DNA of 35,210 bases from an uncultured Chloroflexota bacterium (GTDB lineage: Bacteria; Chloroflexota; UBA4733). The position numbers and the translations under genes were made by a program. Below the pieces are notes generated by a model. It saw only the letters and a program-made list of their open reading frames with translations, was not told the origin of the DNA and did not search any database. Position 1 is the stretch's first letter. The number at the start of each line of letters is the position of its first letter. Location of the stretch: contig CALBSQ010000322.1 in the NCBI GenBank assembly GCA_937967325.1, positions 1 through 35,210 of the forward strand, in the 5' to 3' direction. Below, piece by piece: positions 1-9,494 of the stretch.

Positions 1-51
1 CCCACGTTCTTAGCACAGCAGCCCTCGGACAGTTTTTCGTCCCCCCTTATG

Positions 52-166
52 CCTAGGAAGGGAGGGGAGCTTGCGCGGGGACGACCGCTGCTATGTCGGC
101 AGCCACGTCTGGTGCTGCCCGAATGAGCGACCATCCTCGCCGTTGAAGCTCCCCTCCCTTCCTAGG
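52..166. repeat. Perfect 21-bp inverted repeat pair, MITE-like
   Basis: The arms at 52-72 and 146-166 are exact reverse complements (left arm starts CCTAGGAAGGG and ends GAGCTT). They enclose 73 bp with no plausible gene. The arms carry G/C runs that continue irregularly outward. It lies just past the 3' end of the SDR gene, so it could also end transcription. Element identity is inferred from structure only. Confidence 0.6.
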
Positions 167-190
167 GGAGGGGCCGGGGGGAGAGGTTGA

Positions 191-964
191 CTACCCCCAG
201 AACACCGAGGAGCCGCCGTCGGTATTGATCACCGCGGCCGTCACCTGCGACGATTCGTCGCTGGCGAGGAAGAGCGCGGTATTCGCGGCGTCTTGGGGCT
301 GCTGGATGCGCCCCATCGGCAGGCGCGTGCCCACGTCGTGCAGCCACTGCTCGTCGTGGCCTTCCTTGGCCTGCGTGCGGATCTCGCCCTCGGTTATGAC
401 CCAGCCGGGGATGAGGTAGTTGACGCGAATCTGCTTGCCGGCGTAGGCGCGGGCCAGCGTCTTGGTCAGGTTGAGCAGCGCCCCCTTGGAAGCCGCGTAG
501 GCCACCAAGTTGGGCGCACCGTGCATGCCGTGGATCGAGCCGACGTTGATGATGCTGCCGCCGCCGACCCGCTCCATCGCTGGGATGGCGTGCTTACAGC
601 AATAGAATGGCCCCTTGAGGTTGATGCCAAGGATCTCTTCCAGCACCTCGGGGGTCGTCTGGGCCAGACTGTAGCGTGGGAAGATGCCGGCGTTGTTGAT
701 GAGGATGTCCAGCTTGCCGAAGCGCTCCACGGCCGTGCGCGCGGCCTGTTGGCAATCCTCCTCGACGGCTACATCGGTTCGGCAGAACACGGCCTCCCCG
801 CCCTGCTCGGCGATGCGGCGGACGGTCTCTTCGCCGTTGGCGACGTTGCGATTAGCCACGACGACGCTCGCGCCCTCGCGCGCCAGCGTCTCCGCGCAGG
901 CGCGCCCGATGCCTGTGCCCGCCCCGGTCACCAGCGCCACCTTGCCCTGTACCCGATGACCCAT
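191..964 (-). CDS. SDR family NAD(P)-dependent oxidoreductase
   Basis: A cytoplasmic short-chain dehydrogenase/reductase of 257 residues, the normal length for classical SDRs. The Rossmann glycine motif TGAGTGIG is at residues 13-20, the adenine-site D64-V65 at 64-65 and NNAG at 90-93. The catalytic tetrad is complete: N115, S143, Y156 and K160 (YAASK). The ATG start is preceded by AGGGGAG at good spacing. Residue 38-39 after the second strand is N-R, which hints at NADP(H) but does not settle it. Family members oxidise or reduce alcohols, sugars or acyl groups; the substrate cannot be read from the sequence. The gene stands alone downstream of typA on the same strand, with about 120 bp between them. 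Confidence 0.93.
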   Translation of the reverse strand: MGHRVQGKVALVTGAGTGIGRACAETLAREGASVVVANRNVANGEETVRRIAEQGGEAVFCRTDVAVEEDCQQAARTAVERFGKLDILINNAGIFPRYSLAQTTPEVLEEILGINLKGPFYCCKHAIPAMERVGGGSIINVGSIHGMHGAPNLVAYAASKGALLNLTKTLARAYAGKQIRVNYLIPGWVITEGEIRTQAKEGHDEQWLHDVGTRLPMGRIQQPQDAANTALFLASDESSQVTAAVINTDGGSSVFWG

Positions 965-1083
965 CGATCTCCCCTAACGCTCACGTTACCGCAATTTGCT
1001 GAGCGAGCATACCACCACTGCCGGCAGCCTCTTCTCCCTGTGCCTGTCGGACCTGAGGACGCGCCGCTCGAAGATATGGGACC

Positions 1084-2952
<1,869 letters not shown>

Positions 2953-2976
2953 GACTATCCGGCTCCAAACACACGG

Positions 2977-3016
2977 CAGAGGGGCCGCCGCCACTCCCCG
3001 GGCGGCCGCCCCTCTG
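2977..3016 (-). promoter_or_regulatory. Leader hairpin upstream of typA
   Basis: Arms 2977-2992 and 3001-3016 pair over 16 positions with about two mismatches around an 8-nt loop. The structure is in the transcribed leader of typA, ending 24 nt before the GTG. No T-tract follows on either strand, so it is less likely an intrinsic terminator than a translational or stability element. Function is inferred. Confidence 0.5.
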
Positions 3017-3048
3017 GTGTACCTCGAAGGGTCTCTTCTGCTACCGGT

Positions 3049-3054
3049 AGTATA
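3049..3054 (-). promoter_or_regulatory. Possible -10 box for typA (TATACT)
   Basis: On the minus strand TATACT lies between the Uma2 stop and the leader hairpin, a near-consensus sigma-70-type -10. No convincing -35 hexamer is seen 16-18 nt upstream, so confidence is low. Confidence 0.3.
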
Positions 3055-3077
3055 CCCTCCGAGCGCCCGCCGATGCG

Positions 3078-3644
3078 CTACACGGGCATCGTGCCAAGGA
3101 GCTGTTCGACGCTGGCGGCGAAGCCGGGCAGGAGCGGCGAGGTGACGAGGTCTGGCGTGTGGAGCGTCACCACAAGCTGAAGGACTGCCTGGTCCCGCCG
3201 GTAGACTTGGATCTCCCGCTGACGCCAATCGACGATCCAGTACTCTCGCACCCCTTGGCGCGAATAGAGGCGTAGCTTGGCCTCACGATCGCGTTGCTCG
3301 TTCTTGCTTCCTGGCGACAGCACCTCGACGGCTAGGTCGGGCGCGGCGTGCAGCTTGCCGTCGCCTCCCAACACGACCTCATACCGCCCGGCGCTCACCC
3401 ACACCACATCCGGCGCCACGGCATTGTCCTGAGCGAAGATGATGCCCGGAGCAGGGATAGCAATCCCGAGGCTCGGCACACTGCTCCAGTCGTTGAGCGC
3501 CGCACCGATGCTGCCAGTGACGAATTGGTGATGCCAGTCCGGTTGCGTCGACACGTGCAGTTCGCCGTCGATGATCTCGTAGCGGTTGCCGTCGTCCGGG
3601 AACAGCTCCAGATCCGCGATGGTCCACGGCAGTGTTGTTGCCAT
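3078..3644 (-). CDS. Uma2 family protein (PD-(D/E)XK nuclease fold)
   Basis: A 188-residue member of the Uma2 (formerly DUF820) family, which has a restriction-endonuclease-like fold and unknown cellular role; it is very abundant in Chloroflexota and Cyanobacteria. Visible family features are the N-terminal FPDDGNRYEIIDGEL segment, PDLAVEVLSPGS in the middle, then KLRLYSRQGVREYWIVDWR. The D and E-x-L positions match the presumed metal-binding core. The start was set at the internal ATG because AGGTGA sits at the right distance; an ATG seven codons upstream is also open. It lies upstream of typA on the same strand but the gap holds its own promoter-like sequence. Confidence 0.85.
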   Translation of the reverse strand: MATTLPWTIADLELFPDDGNRYEIIDGELHVSTQPDWHHQFVTGSIGAALNDWSSVPSLGIAIPAPGIIFAQDNAVAPDVVWVSAGRYEVVLGGDGKLHAAPDLAVEVLSPGSKNEQRDREAKLRLYSRQGVREYWIVDWRQREIQVYRRDQAVLQLVVTLHTPDLVTSPLLPGFAASVEQLLGTMPV

Positions 3645-3778
3645 GTCGTCACCTCGATCGACCAATGATACGCCGCCGTAGGGCGAGACGATCCGGACTT
3701 GCCGGCCAGGTCATTGTAACGCGGCGCACCGGTCCCCTCGGGCGCGTACAATATCGCCAGGTGGGTCGGGGGGCCGGC

Positions 3779-4207
3779 ATGCAGTGGCGGGTGTTCGCCT
3801 TCCTCGTCCTGCGGAGCAAAGCGCTGCGGCTATCCCCTCTGGTCCTCATCGCTGCCCTTGGTCTCGCTCTGCCGGCGAAGGCGGTGGCGCCGAGGATCCT
3901 TCACCAGCAGTTCACGTTGCAGGTACACGTCGATGCCTCTAACGTGGTCGCGGCGGTGGAGGTCCGCTCCACCTGTTGCGCGGTGGCCACGCGGACTGTC
4001 AGCGGTTTCGCGCCCTCGGCCACGTTCGATCTCCAGCCGGGCGACTACGTAGTGGCCGCGCTGCCGAACAGCAATGGACGCCTACAAGGGTGGCATTTCG
4101 CGTCGACGTCCGTTCACCTCGACGGTGACCGCACGGTGCTGGTGCGTGGCAGCACGCAAGGGACGCTCTACCAGGGGCATGACACGGCCCCCGACAATCT
4201 GCCGTAG
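3779..4207 (+). CDS. Small secreted protein, unknown function
   Basis: A 142-residue protein. A basic N-terminus (RSKALR) precedes a hydrophobic stretch and a signal-peptidase-like site near AKA-VA, about residue 35. The mature part alternates short beta-type segments (FTLQVHVDA, AAVEVRST, SATFDLQPGDYVVAALP, RTVLVRG), suggesting a small beta-sandwich like carboxypeptidase-regulatory-type domains; this is only a shape argument. There are two adjacent Cys in STCCAV. The start chosen lacks a strong ribosome site; the frame is open 49 codons further up, but that part overlaps the divergent Uma2 gene. I do not recognise a family. Confidence 0.5.
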   Translation: MQWRVFAFLVLRSKALRLSPLVLIAALGLALPAKAVAPRILHQQFTLQVHVDASNVVAAVEVRSTCCAVATRTVSGFAPSATFDLQPGDYVVAALPNSNGRLQGWHFASTSVHLDGDRTVLVRGSTQGTLYQGHDTAPDNLP

Positions 4208-4324
4208 CGCGGCTTCCCACTGCCCGCCCGAGTATGATAGGCGCGCGATGTGCCCGGCCGAGCCAGGACCGAGGGAAACGGATCGATGCAGGTAGAGGTT
4301 GGGACATCCTGAAAGGAACTACGC

Positions 4325-5326
4325 ATGCCTGATCGCCGGCATTCGGTATTTGTTAGCTGGCGTTTCCCTGAGCCGGGGCCACGACTGGTAGCCGACGCAT
4401 GCGACGCTGTCATCTGGGATGGCGATCTGCCGATCGCGCGGGACGAGTTCCTGCGCATCCTTGGTACCGTCGACGGCGTCATGGTGTCGAATGCGACCGA
4501 GCGGTTGGACCGCGAGGCGCTGGACGCGGCGCCTCGCCTGAAGGTTATCAGCAACTTTGGCGTTGGCGTCGACAACGTCGACCTGCCGCTGGCGACAGAG
4601 CGCGGCATCCTGGTCTGCAACACGCCCGGCGTACTGGTGGAGACGACGGCCGACCACGCCTTTGCGCTCTTGCTGGCCGTGGCGCGCCGCCTGGCGGAAG
4701 GGCAGCGGCACGTGCGCGAGGATCGCTGGCACGGCTGGCACCCGAAGCTGCTGGTCGGGCAGGAGATATACGGCGCGACGCTGGGCATTGTCGGCCTCGG
4801 CGGCATCGGCACGGCGGTGGCGCGACGCGCCAAGGGCTTCGCGATGCGCATCCTCTATTCCAGCCGCACCCGCAAGCCGGCCGTTGAAGCTGAGCTTGGT
4901 GTGGCGTGGACGGCCCTGGACGATCTGCTGCGCGAGTCCGACTTCGTGGCTATTACCTGCGCGCTCACGCCCGAGACTCGCGGCCTCATCGGCGCCCGCG
5001 AGTTGGGCTTGATGAGGCCAACGTCCGTGCTCGTCAACATTGCCCGCGGGCCGATTGTGGACCAGACGGCGCTCTCCGAGGCGATGCGAGCGGGGAGAAT
5101 TTTTGGCGCGGGGCTTGACGTAACCGATCCGGAGCCGATGCGCGGGAACGATCCACTCCTGGCGCTGGACAACGTCCTGATCGTGCCGCACATCGGCAGC
5201 GCCGGTGTCGGCGCTCGCTCGCGTATGTCGGAGCTCGCGGCCCTGAACTTGATCGACGGGCTGGCCGGGCGGCGTCCACGGCATCTGGTCAATCCGGCGG
5301 CGCTGGGTGTCGTACGTGGTGAGTGA
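4325..5326 (+). CDS. D-2-hydroxyacid dehydrogenase (NAD-dependent)
   Basis: A 333-residue cytoplasmic oxidoreductase of the D-isomer-specific 2-hydroxyacid dehydrogenase family, which reduces 2-oxoacids such as glyoxylate, hydroxypyruvate or pyruvate, or oxidises the matching hydroxyacids. The NAD-binding signature GIVGLGGIG lies near residue 157. The catalytic Arg is in NIARGPIVD, the Glu in DVTDPEP and the His in PHIGSA, so the active site is complete. ATG follows GAAAGGA at proper spacing. The GVGVDNVDLPLA segment is typical of glyoxylate/hydroxypyruvate reductase-like members, but substrate is not certain. It is convergent with the rseP end of the core operon. Confidence 0.93.
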   Translation: MPDRRHSVFVSWRFPEPGPRLVADACDAVIWDGDLPIARDEFLRILGTVDGVMVSNATERLDREALDAAPRLKVISNFGVGVDNVDLPLATERGILVCNTPGVLVETTADHAFALLLAVARRLAEGQRHVREDRWHGWHPKLLVGQEIYGATLGIVGLGGIGTAVARRAKGFAMRILYSSRTRKPAVEAELGVAWTALDDLLRESDFVAITCALTPETRGLIGARELGLMRPTSVLVNIARGPIVDQTALSEAMRAGRIFGAGLDVTDPEPMRGNDPLLALDNVLIVPHIGSAGVGARSRMSELAALNLIDGLAGRRPRHLVNPAALGVVRGE

Positions 5327-5347
5327 CGGCAGTTCAGCTATCGATGT

Positions 5348-5522
5348 GTCGTTTCCGTCGCGGCGGTGTAGGGGCTGGCCTTGTGCCTGCCCTGGTGTCC
5401 CTACCCGTCGGCGCTACCCATCGGCACGCAACGCCGCGGACGCCGACCGTAGGTAACTCAGGTTGGCACGGCGACCAGGGTAGGCACAAGGCCAGCCCCT
5501 ACACCGCCGCGACGGAAACGAC
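5348..5522. repeat. 175-bp inverted-repeat element, MITE-like
   Basis: Arms 5348-5396 and 5474-5522 are reverse complements over 49 bp with one mismatch (G at 5389 in CTGCCC against CTACCC in the other arm's complement). The 77-bp centre has no gene. It lies between the converging 3' ends of the hydroxyacid dehydrogenase and rseP genes. Structure fits a non-autonomous terminal-inverted-repeat element; as RNA it would fold into a very long hairpin, which may end transcription from both sides. Confidence 0.8.
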
Positions 5523-5570
5523 GGCCTGCCTACGGCAACGTCGTCGATCGCTGCCGGGGATATCCGCCGC

Positions 5571-6590
5571 TTACGTCGGGTGGACGACTTCCTTGTACGA
5601 CACCACCAGCATCAGGGTGATGAGCAGCATGAAGCCGACGAAGTGGATCGCGCCTTCCAGGTGCGGATCGAGGCGTCGCCCGCGCACGCGCTCGAGCAGC
5701 ACGACGGCCAGCCGCCCACCATCCAAGGCAGGGAACGGCAGTAGATTGATAATGGCCAGATTTAAGGACAGTAGGGCGGTCAGCTCGATCAGGGGACCGG
5801 GACCTTGTTGGGCGGCTTCGCCGGTCAGGCGGGTAATGCCCACCGGGCCGGAGAGCTGGAGGTCTGCCGTCCCGAACATCTGACCGATGCCCTGCGCAAA
5901 GGCGGCGACCAAGCCTCCCGTCTGCTGCACGCCGACGACGGGGGCTTGCCACAGCGGGAAGCGCACCGGCACGATGCGAGGCTCATATTGAATGCCGATG
6001 TGCGCCGGACCCTGGACCCGGGGGGTGACGGGGATCTGCACAGGATGGGTAAGATTGCCCCGCGGACCGACAGTAAAAGTCAGCGTCTTGCCCAGATTGG
6101 CGTCGATGAAGGTCTGGAAAGCCTGCTCATTGGTGACCTTCTGACCATTGACGTCAATGACGATGTCGCCGCCGTGCAATCCAGCCGACTCGGCCGGCGT
6201 GCCGGCCTGGACTTGCTGAAGGACGATCCCATCCATCGTCGGCTCGCCGACGACGGCGACAGCGGTGAGGAGAATCGGAATGATCAGGAGGTTCATGGTG
6301 GCGCCGGCGGCCAGGATGATCGCGCGCTTCCAGCGGGCCTTGGCGGCGAAGCTCGCGGGCGAGAGGATCTCTCCATCCTCGCCTTCCATGCGAACGTAGC
6401 CGCCAAGGGGCAGCGCATTGAGCGCGTACTCCGTCTCGCCAATATGGAAGGCGGCGAGTCGAGGCGGAAAGCCGAAGGCAAACTCTTTCACCCGAACGCC
6501 GAAGAGGCGCGCCGTGATGAAGTGGCCGAACTCGTGGGCCAGCACCAGCAGGAGCAAGACGGGAATGATCCAAAAGTCGGTGGCCGACAC
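5571..6590 (-). CDS. rseP: Site-2 zinc metalloprotease RseP (M50)
   Basis: An intramembrane protease of the M50 family, 339 residues, which cleaves membrane-spanning substrates such as anti-sigma factors or signal-peptide remnants. The zinc motif HEFGH is at 19-23 in the first membrane segment, and the third zinc ligand is D290 in the NLLPFPALDGG motif. A single PDZ domain lies at about 118-190 (AESAGLHGGDIVIDVNG). Hydrophobic segments at about 6-24, 90-115, 270-290 and 315-332 fit four membrane passes. The GTG start directly follows the dxr TAG with no gap, so translation is probably coupled. It is the last gene of the core operon. Confidence 0.95.
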   Translation of the reverse strand: MSATDFWIIPVLLLLVLAHEFGHFITARLFGVRVKEFAFGFPPRLAAFHIGETEYALNALPLGGYVRMEGEDGEILSPASFAAKARWKRAIILAAGATMNLLIIPILLTAVAVVGEPTMDGIVLQQVQAGTPAESAGLHGGDIVIDVNGQKVTNEQAFQTFIDANLGKTLTFTVGPRGNLTHPVQIPVTPRVQGPAHIGIQYEPRIVPVRFPLWQAPVVGVQQTGGLVAAFAQGIGQMFGTADLQLSGPVGITRLTGEAAQQGPGPLIELTALLSLNLAIINLLPFPALDGGRLAVVLLERVRGRRLDPHLEGAIHFVGFMLLITLMLVVSYKEVVHPT

Positions 6591-7757
6591 CTAACAAGCC
6601 CTCTCGTGTGACATGGCCTTGACCAGCTCGTGCGCAGCTCGACGCGCCTCCTCGTCGGCGGCCAGCACGTCCTCCAGCGTCGGGTGCGCGACGTTGCGAT
6701 GGCGATCCAGCACAGATCGGACCAGATGCGAGATGCCCGACCAGGAAAGCCGGCCCTCCAGGAAGGCGGAAACGGCGACCTCGTCGCTCGCGCACAAAGC
6801 CGTCGGATACGTCCCGCCCTCCTTGCCCGCCCAACGGGCAAAGGCCAGGCAGGGAAAGCGCTCGACATCGGGGGCGAAGAAATGCAGCGATCCGGTGCGC
6901 AGCAGATCGAGCTCAGGCAGCGACGACTGCCAGCGCTGTGGCCAGGACAGCGCGTAGCGGATGGGGGTGCGCATGTCCGGCGTCCCGAGCTGGGCCTTGA
7001 GCGAGCCGTCCTGAAAGACGGCAAAGGAGTGGACGATGCCTTGCGGGTGGATGACCACCTCCAACTGATCGTAGGGCACGTTGAATAGCCAGTGCGCCTC
7101 GATGATCTCCAGGCCCTTGTTCATCAGGGTGGCTGAATCGATGGTGATCTTGCGACCCATCGCCCAGACCGGGTGACGCAGCGCCTGATCCGGGGTCGCT
7201 GCCTCCAACTGCTCGCGACTCCACTCGCGGAATGGCCCACCGGAGGCAGTGAGCACCAGCCGGCTGAGCGCCGCGCGTGGCTCCCCTTGCAGGCACTGCC
7301 AGAGGGCCGAGTGTTCGCTATCGACCGGACGCAATTGCACTCCGGCGGCGTCGGCCGCTTCGCGCACCAGCTCCCCGGCCATCACCAGCGCCTCTTTGTT
7401 GGCGAGGGCGATCTCCTTACCGGCCTGAATGGCGGCTAATAGGGGTCGAAAGCCCTTATTGCCGCTGGTAGCGACAACGACAAGGTCCACATCCGGAGCG
7501 GTGGCCAGGTCGATCAGCGCCTCATCGCCGCACAGGTAGTCGGTGTGCAGGCTGTCGGCCGACCAGCGAGACGCCGAGGTAAGGCAGGCCTGACGCGGCT
7601 GGAACTCCAAAACCTGCCGTTCCAGCAGGTCGGCGTTACTGCGAGCGGCGAGTGCGGCGATCGCCAGGTGTTCCGGCTGCTCGCGCACAACGTCCAGCAC
7701 CTGGCGACCGACGGAGCCGGTGCTGCCCAGTATCGCAAGACGCAGACGTTTATCCAC
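6591..7757 (-). CDS. dxr: 1-deoxy-D-xylulose 5-phosphate reductoisomerase
   Basis: The second enzyme of the MEP isoprenoid pathway, converting DXP to MEP with NADPH and a divalent metal. It has 388 residues, the family norm. The NADPH site GSTGSVG is at 11-17. ALANKEALVMAG, the metal-binding PVDSEHSALWQC, TASGGPFR and MGRKITIDSATLMNKGLE are all present, so the enzyme looks active. It starts with GTG inside the cdsA 3' end (8-nt overlap) and ends directly against rseP. The gene order cdsA-dxr-rseP is widely conserved. Confidence 0.97.
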   Translation of the reverse strand: MDKRLRLAILGSTGSVGRQVLDVVREQPEHLAIAALAARSNADLLERQVLEFQPRQACLTSASRWSADSLHTDYLCGDEALIDLATAPDVDLVVVATSGNKGFRPLLAAIQAGKEIALANKEALVMAGELVREAADAAGVQLRPVDSEHSALWQCLQGEPRAALSRLVLTASGGPFREWSREQLEAATPDQALRHPVWAMGRKITIDSATLMNKGLEIIEAHWLFNVPYDQLEVVIHPQGIVHSFAVFQDGSLKAQLGTPDMRTPIRYALSWPQRWQSSLPELDLLRTGSLHFFAPDVERFPCLAFARWAGKEGGTYPTALCASDEVAVSAFLEGRLSWSGISHLVRSVLDRHRNVAHPTLEDVLAADEEARRAAHELVKAMSHERAC

Positions 7758-8562
7758 CTTGAATCAGGATAACACAGGCAGTTACCGCCGGAACCGCGAA
7801 CAGCACGCTGTCGATCCGGTCCAGCACGCCGCCGTGCCCTTTCATGAGCGTGCCTGAATCTTTGACGCCAAGCTGACGCTTCACCAGCGACTCCCAGAGG
7901 TCGCCCAACACGGCGGCGCTGCCGCCCAGCAGTCCCACCGCCGCGCCCAGCCACGAGGGAAAAAGGAGAAACCAGAAAACTGCAGCCGATCCGACGAGGG
8001 AGGCGGCGACGAGGCCGCCGACCAGCCCCTCCACCGTCTTCTTCGGGCTGATCCGCGGGCAGAGCAAATGCTTGCCGAACGCACGGCCGGCAAAGAAGGC
8101 GCCCGTGTCGGCCGACCAGGTGATGGCCAGGGCAACCAACAGCCACGTCGTCCCGTCGGGGCGATCGCGCAGTACGATGGCGTAGCCGCCCAACCAGCCG
8201 ATCCACATGACACCGAGAATGGTATAGGCGACGTCGGTCAGGACAGCGTCGTAATTCGAGCGGAGCAGAGCGGCGAGGCCGAGAGCGACCACGAGCGCAA
8301 CGAGGGCGAGCTCTCGCCACGGTCCGGCGATGGCCGCGAGCGCGGAGAGGCCGACAGCGGCGACGCCACCGACGATGGCAAACGGACGAAGCTGCCCCGC
8401 CCGGCCCATGCCGACCCACTCCCACCAGCCGGCGCCCACCATGATGACGACGAGCAGCAAAAACCAGCGCGGGCCCAAGAGGATAGCGCCCACGGCAACG
8501 GGCAGGAGGACGGCAGCGGTAGCGACTCGCACCGCGAGATTGCTCCGCGAGCGATCAGCCAT
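7750..8562 (-). CDS. cdsA: Phosphatidate cytidylyltransferase CdsA
   Basis: An integral membrane enzyme that makes CDP-diacylglycerol from phosphatidate and CTP, the branch point of phospholipid synthesis. It has 270 residues with about eight hydrophobic segments. The family signature runs from S225: SLVKR, then KD at 234-235, and GHGGVLDRID at 242-251 with the metal-binding Asp. The ATG at 8562 lies inside a five-copy tandem heptamer repeat and has no clear Shine-Dalgarno; initiation may depend on overlapping mini-ORFs in the repeat. The last 8 nt overlap dxr. Confidence 0.95.
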   Translation of the reverse strand: MADRSRSNLAVRVATAAVLLPVAVGAILLGPRWFLLLVVIMVGAGWWEWVGMGRAGQLRPFAIVGGVAAVGLSALAAIAGPWRELALVALVVALGLAALLRSNYDAVLTDVAYTILGVMWIGWLGGYAIVLRDRPDGTTWLLVALAITWSADTGAFFAGRAFGKHLLCPRISPKKTVEGLVGGLVAASLVGSAAVFWFLLFPSWLGAAVGLLGGSAAVLGDLWESLVKRQLGVKDSGTLMKGHGGVLDRIDSVLFAVPAVTACVILIQGG

Positions 8563-8590
8563 CAGCCATCAGCCATCAGCCATCAGCCAC
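8554..8590 (-). repeat. Five-copy tandem heptamer (GGCTGAT) over the cdsA start
   Basis: Reading the minus strand, GGCTGAT repeats five times in tandem. Each unit holds an ATG (at 8583, 8576, 8569, 8562), with a GTG at 8590. Each upstream start opens a four-codon ORF ending in TGA. The ones starting at 8590 and 8576 end in TGATG junctions with the next start; the last junction is the cdsA ATG at 8562. Confidence 0.85.
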
Positions 8591-8823
8591 GGGGCTACCC
8601 ATCAGATGCAGCTACACCCAAGTTGGTCACTTGCCATGGGTATTGCCATTACTGGGGCCGCGATTGCGATCGGCGGCCAAGCGACCGGGGCGACTGCGGT
8701 CGCTTTCATCCGGCGAAGGCCGCTCCGGGACGGGTACCGCGGTTTATCGCCAAGTTGCCAATGGCGTCGTGCATGCCACCTGACCCATTAGAGTGGCTGA
8801 TACCTGATACCTGATCGCTCGTC
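8591..8823. other. frr-cdsA intergenic region bounded by inverted heptamer repeats
   Basis: About 233 bp with no gene, in the place where uppS is usually found. The left edge is the ATCAGCC tandem repeat at 8554-8588. The right edge at 8796-8818 has the related heptamers CTGATAC/CTGATCG in the opposite orientation, so the whole interval resembles an insertion with short repetitive inverted ends. No uppS remnant was recognised. Confidence 0.5.
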
Positions 8824-9381
8824 TCACACCTCCGCAATCTCTTCGTGCTTGGCCAAACCGATCCGATCTACCTCCGCCACGTAGCGGTCGATCAGTTTGA
8901 GGAGCTGGTCTTCCATCCGTTTGGCGTCGTCCTCGGACATCTCGCCGGCCCGCTCGGCGCGGCGCACGGACTCGTGCGTGTCGCGCCGCTCGTTACGGAG
9001 CGCTACCTTGGCTTCCTCAAGGCGCTTCGACACCATGCGCACCAGCTCGCCGCGACGCTGCTGGGTCAGCGGTGGGATAACGATGCGCAGCACCGTGCCG
9101 TCGTTGGCGGGATTGAGGCCCAAATCTGCCTTCAGGATGGCGCGTTCGATGTCGGGGATCAGCTTGCGGTCCCACGGTTGGACCACGATCGAGCGGGGAT
9201 CGGGGCTGCTCAACGCGGCGAGCTGTTGCAGCGGCGTGGCCGTACCGTAGTAGTCGACGTTCACGCGGTGGAGCAGCTCCGGTGAGGCGCGACCGGTCCG
9301 AATGCTCTGAAGATCGCGCCGCAAGACCTCCAGCGTCTTCTTCATCCGCTCTTCGGTTTGCGGTAATGTCGTCGCCGGCAC
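8824..9381 (-). CDS. frr: Ribosome recycling factor
   Basis: A cytoplasmic factor that splits the post-termination ribosome together with EF-G. The GTG start at 9381 gives exactly 185 residues, the standard length, and is preceded by AAGGAG at 8 nt; the longer reading has no such support. Typical segments are LQSIRTGRASPELLHRVNVDYYG near the N-terminus, SIVVQPWDRKLIPDIERAI in the middle and the basic helix ending in NERRDTHESVRR. It follows dtxR in the core operon, with about 110 bp between them. Confidence 0.96.
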   Translation of the reverse strand: MPATTLPQTEERMKKTLEVLRRDLQSIRTGRASPELLHRVNVDYYGTATPLQQLAALSSPDPRSIVVQPWDRKLIPDIERAILKADLGLNPANDGTVLRIVIPPLTQQRRGELVRMVSKRLEEAKVALRNERRDTHESVRRAERAGEMSEDDAKRMEDQLLKLIDRYVAEVDRIGLAKHEEIAEV

Positions 9382-9494
9382 GTCGATCGCTCCTTCCTGC
9401 CAGAGTGCGCCATCGCTCTTACACGCCCTATTTCGATAGTAGCGCTGCCCGGCCCGTTGTGGCAAGGCAGATGCTGCTGCCTACGCTCTCCGGT

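Noticed and set aside
2953..3228. 92-codon N-terminal extension of TypA
   Set aside because: The extension is Arg/Pro/Ala-rich, spans the leader hairpin and overlaps the upstream gene; the GTG at 2952 gives the family length.
5323..5883. Plus-strand open frame of 186 codons after the hydroxyacid dehydrogenase
   Set aside because: It reads through the inverted-repeat element and then antisense through rseP; no domain likeness.
8554..8588. Tandem heptamers considered as a CRISPR array
   Set aside because: Units are 7 bp without spacers; this is a simple tandem repeat.
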